Of a stretch of DNA of 52,691 nt, positions 42,072-50,240 are shown one piece after another. This DNA comes from M55B129 sp964506505 (GTDB taxonomy: Bacteria; Bacillota; Dethiobacteria; DTU022). The stretch spans positions 1 through 52,691 of the forward strand of contig CAZDKY010000064.1 in assembly GCA_964506505.1 (NCBI GenBank). The letters are read 5' to 3'. A program made the translations under genes and the position numbers. Numbering within the stretch: the first letter of the stretch is position 1; each line of letters starts with the position of its first letter. The notes beneath the pieces are model-generated. The model saw nothing but the letters and a program-made list of their open reading frames with translations. It did not search any database and had not been told where the DNA came from.

Positions 42072-42374
42072 TCATCCGCCTCCCATCAGCGGCATGATTG
42101 AGACCCGGTCCCCATCCTCCAGGAGCGAATCCAATCCTTCAACAAAGATATAATCCCTGCCATTGATCAAGAGACGGATATCTTTTCTTACAACATCAGA
42201 CTCTTGACTGTCTTCCGAGAAAATTCTGTGGCGAAATTTTTCGCCCGAATCTGCAATCAGCTTTTGCAACAGATCGGCCAGGGTGGAATCCGCAGGCATG
42301 CTAATTTCCTGATCTGCCCCTCCGGCCACCAGGTCACAAATATTGGCCACAACTTTTACCTTTACTTTTACCAA
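42072..42374 (-). CDS. MoaD/ThiS-family sulfur carrier protein
   Basis: About 100 residues with a beta-grasp (ubiquitin-like) pattern ending in SIMPLMGGG. The C-terminal Gly-Gly is the site adenylated and thiocarboxylated for sulfur transfer to molybdopterin. LRLLINGRDYIFVEG precedes the last strands. The likely start is the TTG at 42374 (8 nt after GGGAG); a GTG at 42383 is in frame. It lies next to the C_GCAxxG gene and opposite an AOR operon, so it may supply the tungstopterin for AOR. A general MoaD cannot be excluded. Confidence 0.8.
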   Translation of the reverse strand: MVKVKVKVVANICDLVAGGADQEISMPADSTLADLLQKLIADSGEKFRHRIFSEDSQESDVVRKDIRLLINGRDYIFVEGLDSLLEDGDRVSIMPLMGGG

Positions 42375-42389
42375 TAACAACACTCCCGT

Positions 42390-42920
42390 TTAGTCTGGCG
42401 GCTGCTCTTCATCCTCGAGGATCATCTCGGCAGCCATCCGGACAGCTTTGCCGACCACGGTAGCGCATTTTTCACTGTGTCCCTCCATGGTCAGAAATTC
42501 TTCCTGTTCTTTTTCATCCAGGAAGTTATAACTCCTTCCGAATACACCTTTCTGTACGCCGGGACAGGAAAGAGAACCGAATTCTTTCATAAAAGCATCA
42601 CGGTAGGCAAAAAGCTTCTCGAGTCCCTTTTCCATTTTCTTATCGGCCACTTCACCACCCGCCTCCACTTCATCCATGGTGGGGAAATAACGGGCTCCGA
42701 TCGCCAGAAGGCTGCTGCAAAGGGCTCCACAACTTCCACTGCTTGCAGCAACTCCTCCGGTCAAAGCCCACGATGCGGCAACCATGGTTTCTGGAATGAA
42801 TTTAAAATAACAGCTCAAACCGTGCATCGTGCTGCGGGCACAGGTATCATCACGGATGATTGCTTCCACCGCTTTACGTTCAATCATATCAAGAATCTCT
42901 TTTTTCTCCTTTTCGTTCAA
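42390..42920 (-). CDS. C_GCAxxG_C_C-family redox-active protein
   Basis: About 176 residues with the CGAL motif in GGVAASSGSCGALCSSLLAIG and later Cys residues in SLSCPG and SEKCATVVGKAVRMAAEMI, the pattern of the C_GCAxxG_C_C family of anaerobes. These proteins are small, Cys-rich and possibly bind metal or Fe-S; the function is unproven. The frame stays open to 42998; I prefer the TTG at 42920 because AAGGGAG lies 8 nt upstream, while the longer start has a poorly spaced site. It is the first gene of a minus-strand pair with the MoaD-like gene and divergent from Fe-ADH/AOR. Confidence 0.8.
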   Translation of the reverse strand: MNEKEKKEILDMIERKAVEAIIRDDTCARSTMHGLSCYFKFIPETMVAASWALTGGVAASSGSCGALCSSLLAIGARYFPTMDEVEAGGEVADKKMEKGLEKLFAYRDAFMKEFGSLSCPGVQKGVFGRSYNFLDEKEQEEFLTMEGHSEKCATVVGKAVRMAAEMILEDEEQPPD

Positions 42921-43029
42921 AACAGGCACTCCCTTCTTCGTAATTTTACCCTTTTCTATAACAAAGGGAAACAAGTGCTTTGGCCTTTTTTCGTTCAACC
43001 TTCTTGTTTTCGACAGAGAACTCGTATGT

Positions 43030-43052
43030 TATAATATATTTAATATATTATA
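43030..43052. promoter_or_regulatory. 23-bp AT palindrome in the divergent Fe-ADH / C_GCAxxG promoter region
   Basis: TATAATATAT and ATATATTATA are perfect 10-bp arms around TTA. The sequence includes -10-like TATAAT elements on both strands, so it may be a shared promoter core, an operator, or both. Confidence 0.45.
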
Positions 43053-43162
43053 TAGGGAGGTGCAAGTCAAAACGGTTTAGAATATGTATTCCGGCCGGCT
43101 TATTCGCTTCACCGGTCGAATTATCTCAATAAATATAAAACATGAAAGGAGCGCTACTTTTT

Positions 43163-44317
43163 ATGATCCACGAAGTTCAGGGAACTCCACCAATACTTTT
43201 CGGTGTCGGCTCCTCGGAGCAGACCGGGAAAAAAGCTAAAGAACTGGGCTGTAAAAAAGTCCTCTGTGTCTTCGGTAAAAACGTAAAGAAAACGGGCTTT
43301 GCCGACCGCATCATGGAATTGATAAAGAAGGAAGGAATAGACGTCGTCACATATAACGAGGTTGTTCCCGACCCTCCCGATAACATGATAGAAAAAGGGG
43401 CCGCTTTTGCCAAGTCTGAAAAAGTCAACGGCATCATCGGCATTGGTGGTGGCAGCGCCATGGATACAACCAAGGCTATCAATACCCTGCTCGGCAATCC
43501 CTCTCCAATAACCCGTTATCTCGATAAAAGCATTCCCCTGAATCCGGGCGTAAAAATGATTCTTTTACCCACAACCGCCGGTACAGGCAGTGAAGTTAAC
43601 GCCATCAGCGTTATCACCGACACGGCCAACAAGAAAAAAGGCGGGGTAATTGGCGCCAGCTGTGTTGCCAGCGTTGCCATTGTTGATCCAAAATTTACCT
43701 TCGGCCTGCCTGCCGAGATAACAGCCGTCACCGGTATGGATGCGCTCGCCCATGGTGTGGAAGCTCTGACATCGAAGGCAGCAAATCCTGTATCGGATAT
43801 TCTTGCTGAAAGAACAATTGAACTTGTCTATAACAATCTGCCCAAATCAATTGAAGATCCGGACGATGAAGCCGCACGGACTAACCTGAGCCTGGCGGCA
43901 ATGATCGCAGGAATTGCCTTTAACAGTGCTCCTCCACAACTCGGGCATGCTATCGCCCATACCCTGGGGGCCTTTTACCACATATCACACGGAACCCTCT
44001 GTTCAGTTGGCACGCCGGAAGCGGTTGAATTCGTCGCCGATGTATTGCCCGATAAAATTAAAACAATCGGCAAAGCAATGGATGTGAACGTGGATGAATA
44101 CTCTCCTGCCAAACTGGGCAAGGCAGTAGCAGAAAGAATCAGGAAATTTGCCCGCGATGCAGGGCTGCAGCCTTTCAGCGAACTTTCCGTTAACAAAGAT
44201 GAATTTGACAAAATAGCCGAGAGGGTGCTGCAAGACGACTGCGCCTATTTCGTACCCAAGGAAATCGATGCAGGCCAGGTGCGCGAAATACTGGACAAGG
44301 CATACGGTAGGAAATAA
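43163..44317 (+). CDS. Iron-containing alcohol dehydrogenase
   Basis: A 384-residue group III (Fe-ADH) dehydrogenase. GIGGGSAMDTTKAI binds the cofactor; LPTTAGTGSEVNAISVIT, ALAHGVEAL and LGHAIAHTLGAFYHISHGTLCS supply the Asp/His metal-ligand pattern. It should interconvert an aldehyde and an alcohol with NAD(P)H in the cytosol. AAAGGAG lies 11 nt before the ATG at 43163; an ATG at 43142 is also in frame. The AOR gene follows 79 bp downstream, so together they connect acid, aldehyde and alcohol. Confidence 0.93.
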   Translation: MIHEVQGTPPILFGVGSSEQTGKKAKELGCKKVLCVFGKNVKKTGFADRIMELIKKEGIDVVTYNEVVPDPPDNMIEKGAAFAKSEKVNGIIGIGGGSAMDTTKAINTLLGNPSPITRYLDKSIPLNPGVKMILLPTTAGTGSEVNAISVITDTANKKKGGVIGASCVASVAIVDPKFTFGLPAEITAVTGMDALAHGVEALTSKAANPVSDILAERTIELVYNNLPKSIEDPDDEAARTNLSLAAMIAGIAFNSAPPQLGHAIAHTLGAFYHISHGTLCSVGTPEAVEFVADVLPDKIKTIGKAMDVNVDEYSPAKLGKAVAERIRKFARDAGLQPFSELSVNKDEFDKIAERVLQDDCAYFVPKEIDAGQVREILDKAYGRK

Positions 44318-44396
44318 GAAAACATTACTGCCCTTCCGGACAGAATACATTAGAGACCGCCGAAAATATTGTCTCAAAAAAGAAAGGATGATTCCA

Positions 44397-46280
44397 ATGC
44401 TAAAAGGTGGATATACAGGGAAAATCCTGCGGGTTAACCTGACCGACCAGAGTGTTAAAACCGAATCGATCAGCGAAGAACTGGCCCGCAATTTCATAGG
44501 CGGAACCGGGTTTGGAATTAAATATCTCGCAGATGAAGTCCCGGCTGATGTTGATCCGCTTGGGCCGAATAATAAAATGATCATCTCGGTGGGGCCATTC
44601 TGCGGAACTACCATCCCCTGCGCCAGTCGGATGGCGATTACAACAAAATCACCGCTGACCGGAGCGGTGGGAATGGGCCTTTCGGGAGGCTATTTCCCGG
44701 CTGAAATGAGATTTGCCGGATATGACATAATCATCATCGAGGGCCAATCGGAAAAACCATGCTATCTCTGGATCAACAAAGATAACATAAGTTTCCGCTC
44801 CGCCGAAAAGCTATGGGGAACGAGAACCTTTGACTGTCAGCAGATGATCAAAGACGAATTACGTGACCAGAACATCAGGGTTGCCAGCATCGGGCCCGCG
44901 GGTGAAAATCTCTCACCCATGGCCTGTATTATCAACGAACGACGGGCAGTTGGCCGCAAGGGTATAGGAGCAGTAATGGGCTCCAAGAGCCTGAAGGCAA
45001 TTGCTATCCGGGGAACAAATGAAGTAAATATTGCAGACCTTGATGCATACAGGGAAGCACTGTCCAAAATGCGAAAGTTAATGAAGGAAAGCGAAGTAAC
45101 CTATCCAATCTTTTCAAAACATGGTTCGCCGCTGGCTTACGGAGCAACAACAGAAATGGGTATTTTCTCCACCAAAAACTGGGCTTCTACCGGTGAATGG
45201 GATCCCTTCGACAAAATCGGGCTGTCTGCCGCAGAAAAACGAAATATCGGACACCATCGCTGTTATAACTGTCCCGTGGCCTGCAGCCAGATGAATTTGG
45301 CCGGTGAAGGCGAGTACGAAGGAATCATGTCAGAAGGTCCTGAATATGAATCCATTTATTCACTCGGCGGGACCGTGGGAGTTGACAATTTCGATGCCAT
45401 TATCGCCGCCGATCGTCTCTGTGATGAACTGGGCCTGGACACCATCTCCGCCGGGGTAACCATTGGCTGGGCTATGGAGCTCTATGAAAAAGGGATCCTG
45501 ACCAAAGAAGATACAGGCGGATTGGAACTCAATTTCGGCAACGACAGGGCCATGATGAAATTGCTCTATGACATGGCTTATCGTCGCGGTTTCGGTGATC
45601 TGCTCACCAAAGGGACCAAGAAAGCCGCAGCCGAAATTGGTAAAGGTTCACAAAAAATCGCCATGCAGGTTAAAGGGCTGGAGATGCCGGCTTATGATAT
45701 TCGCGGCGCCAAAGCTCACGGCTTGAATTATGCCACATCATACACCGGGGCCGACCATAACCGTGGTTACTCCAACCATGAAATATTTGGCATCCCCGTT
45801 CCAGCACCGGTAGATCGTTTTGCCATAGAAGGCAAAGGCAAAGAAACCAAGGGAAATCAGGATGTGGCAATAGGCTGCTGCGATTGCCCTACCATGTGTA
45901 GCTTCATCCTTGGACAGGGTCCGCTGATTGTGGAGGGCAAGCAAAACACCGCCGATCTGCTGAAAGCAGTTACGGGTATTGAGCTTACTCCGGATGAAGT
46001 GGAAGAAGTCGGCGAAAGGGTAACCAACCTGGCCCGGGTATTCAATATACTGGGCGGTTTTGACAGGAAAGACGACACTTTCCCGGAAAGAATTCTCACG
46101 GAACCAATTCCGGACGGCCCTTCCAAGGGCCATTATGTATCCCGGGAAGACCTGGATAAAATGCTAGATGAATACTATACGATCAGAGGATGGACTCCGC
46201 AAGGAATCCCGACCGCTGAGAAACTGAAAGAACTGGGCCTGGAAAAGGCGGCTGAAATGTTGCAGAAAGCAGGACATTAA
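44397..46280 (+). CDS. Tungsten-type aldehyde:ferredoxin oxidoreductase
   Basis: A 627-residue AOR-family enzyme that oxidises aldehydes to acids with ferredoxin, or the reverse at low potential. The start MLKGGYTGKILRVNLTD is the family signature, followed by GGTGFGIKYLADEV and PFCGTTIPCASRMAITTKSPLTG (pterin binding). The CYNCPVACSQ segment with a later CCDCPTMCSF gives the four Cys ligands of the 4Fe-4S cluster. ATG at 44397 has AGAAAGG 9 nt upstream. The two genes form an operon ending at the hairpin 46301-46351. The aldehyde substrate cannot be told from sequence. Confidence 0.95.
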   Translation: MLKGGYTGKILRVNLTDQSVKTESISEELARNFIGGTGFGIKYLADEVPADVDPLGPNNKMIISVGPFCGTTIPCASRMAITTKSPLTGAVGMGLSGGYFPAEMRFAGYDIIIIEGQSEKPCYLWINKDNISFRSAEKLWGTRTFDCQQMIKDELRDQNIRVASIGPAGENLSPMACIINERRAVGRKGIGAVMGSKSLKAIAIRGTNEVNIADLDAYREALSKMRKLMKESEVTYPIFSKHGSPLAYGATTEMGIFSTKNWASTGEWDPFDKIGLSAAEKRNIGHHRCYNCPVACSQMNLAGEGEYEGIMSEGPEYESIYSLGGTVGVDNFDAIIAADRLCDELGLDTISAGVTIGWAMELYEKGILTKEDTGGLELNFGNDRAMMKLLYDMAYRRGFGDLLTKGTKKAAAEIGKGSQKIAMQVKGLEMPAYDIRGAKAHGLNYATSYTGADHNRGYSNHEIFGIPVPAPVDRFAIEGKGKETKGNQDVAIGCCDCPTMCSFILGQGPLIVEGKQNTADLLKAVTGIELTPDEVEEVGERVTNLARVFNILGGFDRKDDTFPERILTEPIPDGPSKGHYVSREDLDKMLDEYYTIRGWTPQGIPTAEKLKELGLEKAAEMLQKAGH

Positions 46281-46300
46281 AAACAGTCAGTGATTGTTGC

Positions 46301-46351
46301 CCAAAGGGCTCTCCCTGCAGGGAGAGCCCTTTGGAATAGTCTAATTTTTTT
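46301..46351 (+). terminator. Intrinsic terminator of the Fe-ADH/AOR operon
   Basis: A perfect 34-bp palindrome (46301-46334, 17-bp arms beginning CCAAAGGGCTCTCCC), then a TAATTTTTTT tract at 46342-46351. It lies 20 bp after the AOR stop codon. Confidence 0.85.
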
Positions 46352-46411
46352 AAACAACCGGCAGCTCCGGCTTGTAACACCCTTGGTCACCGTCCCTGGA
46401 AATTATCTTTT

Positions 46412-47068
46412 TCAGGCTCCTTTTTCAAGTAGTAGCTTCCTGCAAACCTTAACCCCGGTGTCAGCCTCGGAAACCCAGTAATCAGTTCCCACCAGCTGAG
46501 AAATTTGTTCGTCTATCTGACCGCCACCAATTATAATATGGGGTTTTTTATCCCACTTTTCCGATTCCCTACGCAACAGGGCAATTGTTTCCTTCATACT
46601 TTCATAAGAGGCCGAGATTAAACCGGAAAGGCCAATAATGTCAGGTTGAATTCTGACCGCTTCTTCAACAAATTTTTCCGGAGGGACATCAACTCCTAGA
46701 TCATAAATGGAAATACCGTTGCAGGTCAATAGCATCTTGACAATGTTTTTGCCCAGATCATGAATATCTTCCTTCACCGTTCCCAGGATCATTGTTCCGC
46801 TGTGCTGACAGTTTTCATCTTGACTGTCTGTCAAAAACGGTTCCATTAGCTCCATTACCTGTCGTAATATTTCACCGGCCATAATCAGGCCGGCTATGAA
46901 ATACTGCCCTTCCTTGTAGCGTTCACCAACCATCCGCATGCCCTGCTGGCACTGAGAAACAATGTACAGTGGATTTTCCCCGGCGGCCAGTTTTCCCCTG
47001 ACCAGGGCTATAGTTTCATCCTCTTTCAAGTTAGCGATCAGGCTAATCAAATCTGCTGCATTGGCCAT
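46412..47068 (-). CDS. Corrinoid (methyl-carrier) protein, MtbC/MttC type
   Basis: A 218-residue protein: an N-terminal helical cap domain, then a Rossmann B12 domain with the base-off motif VKEDIHDLGKNIV (DxHxxG; the His binds cobalt), DLGVDVPPEKFVEEA and IGLSGLISASYESMKETI. Such proteins shuttle a methyl group between two methyltransferases. It follows the GntR gene by only 3 bp on the same strand, so it is co-transcribed with the regulator, while a second corrinoid protein (48080) is divergent. No partner methyltransferase follows directly; the convergent AOR terminator does. Perhaps it serves as an alternative carrier for the divergent methyltransferase. Confidence 0.92.
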   Translation of the reverse strand: MANAADLISLIANLKEDETIALVRGKLAAGENPLYIVSQCQQGMRMVGERYKEGQYFIAGLIMAGEILRQVMELMEPFLTDSQDENCQHSGTMILGTVKEDIHDLGKNIVKMLLTCNGISIYDLGVDVPPEKFVEEAVRIQPDIIGLSGLISASYESMKETIALLRRESEKWDKKPHIIIGGGQIDEQISQLVGTDYWVSEADTGVKVCRKLLLEKGA

Positions 47069-47071
47069 ACC

Positions 47072-47851
47072 TTAAAGTTCCTCCTCACAAATACCCAGGG
47101 TGGTCGTAAAACGCAATCGATCACCCCGGCAGATAAACCAGCCCCAGCTGACCGGTTGATCGGAGTAATCATAAAATATATGTTCAAGGTTAAAAGCCGC
47201 CATACCAACAGGAGACTTAAGCAGCAAAGCCTCTTCTTCGTTAATTGACGTGGTTTCAATACTCAGTTCTCCATATTTGAAACCACCGCCGCTCTCACCC
47301 TGGAACAGGCCCCGCAGCGATGTAACTTCCAGCTCAGATTCGATCAAAGCTCTCCTGGGGTCATAGATTAAATATTCCCGATGATACAGCAGCGGTTCCC
47401 CGGCAAGGGATATACTACGGCGGATGTATATCACCCTTTTCTCATCTTGGAGTTTTAATTTCTGAGAAACCCGCTCATCGGCGAACAATATCCGCGCTTC
47501 CAGTATAGTAACCGTAGCCTGTGTGCTGGTAAATATATCCTGCAAGGCGCTCAACTGAAACGTAGCCGACTCTAACTTGATGGGACGCACAAAAGTACCC
47601 CGACCCTGGGCAGTATCGACTATACCCTGGTCGGACAGGATGTTGATAGCCCGCCGTACAGTCATTGGACTGACCTTGTACTGCTTACAAATCTGAGACT
47701 CAGAAGGCAGGCGATCTCCGGCACGCAACAGCCCGGAAGCTACCTGCTGCCTGAGAATATAGACAAGCTGCATGTAAGCCGGTTCATATGAATTTCGATT
47801 TATTTCACAGGAAGGCAAATCGTTTATGACCTGCCGATTATCATTTTCCAT
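47072..47851 (-). CDS. GntR-family regulator with UTRA domain (HutC subfamily)
   Basis: A 259-residue regulator. The winged helix-turn-helix is in residues ~25-95 (QQVASGLLRAGDRLPSESQICKQYKVSPMTVRRAINIL), and the UTRA ligand-binding domain follows (VIYIRRSISLAGEPLLYHREYLIY and NLEHIFYDYSDQPVSWGWFICRGDRLRF). HutC-type proteins sense a small-molecule substrate, usually of the neighbouring operon. ATG at 47851 is preferred although its ribosome-binding site is far; a TTG at 47881 is in frame. It is divergent from the methyltransferase operon, whose promoter (47948-47977) holds a palindrome. Confidence 0.88.
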   Translation of the reverse strand: MENDNRQVINDLPSCEINRNSYEPAYMQLVYILRQQVASGLLRAGDRLPSESQICKQYKVSPMTVRRAINILSDQGIVDTAQGRGTFVRPIKLESATFQLSALQDIFTSTQATVTILEARILFADERVSQKLKLQDEKRVIYIRRSISLAGEPLLYHREYLIYDPRRALIESELEVTSLRGLFQGESGGGFKYGELSIETTSINEEEALLLKSPVGMAAFNLEHIFYDYSDQPVSWGWFICRGDRLRFTTTLGICEEEL

Positions 47852-47917
47852 AATGTGGAGCCAAACCTTTCCGTTGATCAAGTTCGGTTGTTTAAATTAA
47901 TATATCGTTCCAGAGAA

Positions 47918-47944
47918 AGAAAGTCAACAAAAGAAAGTCTACAA
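47918..47944. repeat. Direct repeat upstream of the methyltransferase promoter
   Basis: AGAAAGTCAACAA (47918-47930) and AGAAAGTCTACAA (47932-47944), 13 bp with one mismatch and a 14-bp period, directly upstream of the -35 element. Possible activator site or upstream element. Confidence 0.4.
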
Positions 47945-47947
47945 TTC

Positions 47948-47977
47948 TTGACAAACTTGTATATATAAATATATAAT
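47948..47977 (+). promoter_or_regulatory. Promoter of the corrinoid methyltransferase operon with overlapping palindrome
   Basis: Perfect TTGACA (47948-47953) and TATAAT (47972-47977) with an 18-nt spacer. TATATA and TATATA arms at 47960-47975 around TAAA form a palindrome that overlaps the spacer and -10; repression there by the divergent GntR protein is plausible. Confidence 0.7.
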
Positions 47978-48079
47978 TAGGTTGATTAATTCAGTATATT
48001 ACAACACATTTCCTTTAACGGGGGTGATTGAATTAAACATCTCTTTTAGTAATAATTACCATATAATCAGGAGGTTAAA

Positions 48080-48718
48080 ATGCAGGACAAACTTTTTAAT
48101 GCAATTGTCGAGATGAAGGAAGAAGAAGCCCTGTCTCTGGCCACGGAAATGCTTGACGGAGGTGCTGATCCACTGGAAATGGTGGAGTTGTACCGCAAAG
48201 CTGTAGGTGAAGTCGGAGATCGCTATGAAAAAGGCGAGTACTTCCTGCCCGAGCTGATGATGACCGGTGAGATTATGACCCAGCTGGCCGAGTTAAGCAA
48301 AGAAAAAATCAGTGAAAAAGAATCCGGTCCAAGCAAAACTCTGGGTAAGGTATTAATCGGAACCGTAAAAGGCGATATCCACGACATTGGCAAAAAAATT
48401 GTCACTTTCATGCTTGACGCTAACGGATTTGAAGTAAAAGACCTGGGAGTCGATGTGCAGGCCGAAAAATTTATTGAAGAGGCCAAAAAATACGAACCTC
48501 AGGTAGTCGGTTTAAGCTGCCTGCTTACCCTGGCTTTTGACTCGATGAAAGAAACTGTTGAAGCTTTTGATAAGGCAGGTTTGAGGGACAAGCTGAAAAT
48601 CATGGTCGGAGGAGCTCCTATCAACGAGCAAATGAAGGACTACACCGGAGCCGACGACTGGGGCAAGGATGCTGTTTCAGCCGTCCGTCTGGCCAAAAAA
48701 TGGGTAGGAGGTGCGTAA
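48080..48718 (+). CDS. Corrinoid (methyl-carrier) protein of the methyltransferase operon
   Basis: A 212-residue protein of the same type as the one at 46412: helical cap, then VKGDIHDIGKKIV with the cobalt-binding His, DLGVDVQAEKFIEEAKKYEPQVVGLSCLLTLAFDSMKET and a C-terminal GGAPINEQMKDYTGADDWGKDAVSAVRLAKKW. The gene has a consensus AGGAGG site and is followed by the UroD-fold methyltransferase after 1 nt, so the two are surely translated together. It should accept a methyl group from the methyltransferase's substrate. No RACo-type corrinoid activator is present in the window. Confidence 0.95.
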   Translation: MQDKLFNAIVEMKEEEALSLATEMLDGGADPLEMVELYRKAVGEVGDRYEKGEYFLPELMMTGEIMTQLAELSKEKISEKESGPSKTLGKVLIGTVKGDIHDIGKKIVTFMLDANGFEVKDLGVDVQAEKFIEEAKKYEPQVVGLSCLLTLAFDSMKETVEAFDKAGLRDKLKIMVGGAPINEQMKDYTGADDWGKDAVSAVRLAKKWVGGA

Positions 48719-48719
48719 G

Positions 48720-50054
48720 ATGTTAACCGAAAATTGGTCTGAACTAACTCCCGACGAGAAATTTGAAAAAAGATTCGAGATTTTTATGAATCCGGAAGGC
48801 GTTGAATTCGCCCCTGGAAAGAAAGAAGCTTATCAAGAAAGAGTTCAGATGATCAAAGATGCGGTAGAACTGAAAAAGCCGACCAGAGTTCCGGTCTGCC
48901 CAATGATCGGTTTCTACCCACATTTCTACTCCGGTATTACAGCTGAGGATGCCATGTACGACTATGACAAGCTCGGCATGGCTCTGAAGAAATTTCACCT
49001 CGATTTCCAACCGGATTCCGTAGCCAGTTCTTTCCTGTACGGACCCGGTAAAATCTTTGAGTTGCTTGAATACAAACTCTATAAATGGCCGGGGCACGGC
49101 ACAAACATCAATACCCCCTATCAATGCTGGGAAGGCGAATACATGAAGGGAGATGAATACGACCAGCTGATCAACGATCCTACCAATTACTGGATTAAGT
49201 ATTATCTCCCCCGCATATTTGGAGCTCTGCAGCCGTGGCAAATGCTCTCGCCGCTGACCGACATTATTGAACTTCCCTGTGTCGGTGCAACATTTATTCC
49301 CTTCGGTATCCCGGACGTTCAGGAATCATTTAAAAAAGTCCTGGAAGCCGGAACCCTGGCCTTGGAATGGATCACTCAAATTGCGAAAATCGACAGCGAC
49401 ATTGCTGGTTCTCTTGGAGCACCAGTCCTGGTGGGTGGAATAAGTAAAGCACCCTTTGATTCCCTGGGTGACACCATGCGCGGTACCGAACCACTGATGC
49501 TTGATATTTTCCGCCGCCCGAAGAAAGTTCATCAAGCAATGGAAGTCCTCACAGAAATAAATATCGAGATGGGTGTTCGCCAGAGCACAGCTAATAAAAA
49601 TCCCATGGTCTTCATCCCACTGCATAAAGGTGCCGATGGGTTCATGTCCAACAAGCAGTACGCCGAATTTTACTGGCCTTACCTGAAAGCAGTCATAAAC
49701 GGCATGATTAAAGAAGGTTTGGTTCCACTGCTCTTTGCCGAAGGCGGCTACAATGAACGATTGGAATTCCTTAATGACCCCGAAATTCCTGCCGGAAGGA
49801 TGCTGTGGTACTTCGATTTAACTGACATGGCAAAAGCCAAAGAAGTACTCGGCGAAAAAACATGTATTGCCGGTAACGTCCCGGCCTCACTTTTCAAAGC
49901 AGGGACCCCGGAAACTGTTGAAGCCTATGTCAAGGACCTGATCGAAAAAGTCGGCAAGGAAGGTTTTATTCTCAGTAATGGTGCTGTCTTAGATGACTCC
50001 ACACCCGAAAACCTTAAAGCCATGTTCGATGCCGCCCTCAAGTACGGTTCTTAG
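48720..50054 (+). CDS. Uroporphyrinogen-decarboxylase-fold methyltransferase, substrate unknown
   Basis: A 444-residue protein of the UroD superfamily, which includes MtaA/MtbA/CmuA-type methyltransferases. Features: KKPTRVPVCPMIGFYPHFYSGIT at the N-terminus, GIPDVQESFKKVLEAG in the middle, and PLLFAEGGYNERLEFL plus FILSNGAVLDDSTPENLKAMFDA near the C-terminus. Methyltransferases that methylate thiols have a zinc site made of HxC and a later Cys in these last two regions; here they read FAEGG and SNGA, so that site is absent. It therefore probably takes methyl from a donor such as an ether or amine and passes it to the corrinoid protein encoded 1 nt upstream. GGAGG lies 7 nt before the ATG. 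Confidence 0.88.
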   Translation: MLTENWSELTPDEKFEKRFEIFMNPEGVEFAPGKKEAYQERVQMIKDAVELKKPTRVPVCPMIGFYPHFYSGITAEDAMYDYDKLGMALKKFHLDFQPDSVASSFLYGPGKIFELLEYKLYKWPGHGTNINTPYQCWEGEYMKGDEYDQLINDPTNYWIKYYLPRIFGALQPWQMLSPLTDIIELPCVGATFIPFGIPDVQESFKKVLEAGTLALEWITQIAKIDSDIAGSLGAPVLVGGISKAPFDSLGDTMRGTEPLMLDIFRRPKKVHQAMEVLTEINIEMGVRQSTANKNPMVFIPLHKGADGFMSNKQYAEFYWPYLKAVINGMIKEGLVPLLFAEGGYNERLEFLNDPEIPAGRMLWYFDLTDMAKAKEVLGEKTCIAGNVPASLFKAGTPETVEAYVKDLIEKVGKEGFILSNGAVLDDSTPENLKAMFDAALKYGS

Positions 50055-50079
50055 CAATCAGTTCTTCATTTAATGAAAC

Positions 50080-50111
50080 GGCGTACCGGAAATACCTGGT
50101 GCGCCTTTTTT
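50080..50111 (+). terminator. Terminator after the methyltransferase gene
   Basis: GGCGTACC and GGTGCGCC form an 8-bp stem with one G-U pair, followed by six Ts. It separates the methyltransferase operon from the DUF1638 gene. Confidence 0.75.
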
Positions 50112-50240
50112 ACATAATTAAATACGTTATAGAAAAATATTTATGGCAAATCATTACCAATAGACTTACATAATAAGAATTAAATCTGTATAATATGAAA
50201 AAGGGAATTATCCTAATAAATATAATCGGAGTGAAATTTT

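Noticed and set aside
43055..43080. Small gene after GGGAGG at 43055-43060
   Set aside because: The sequence following the site contains no suitable start codon with a frame of useful length.
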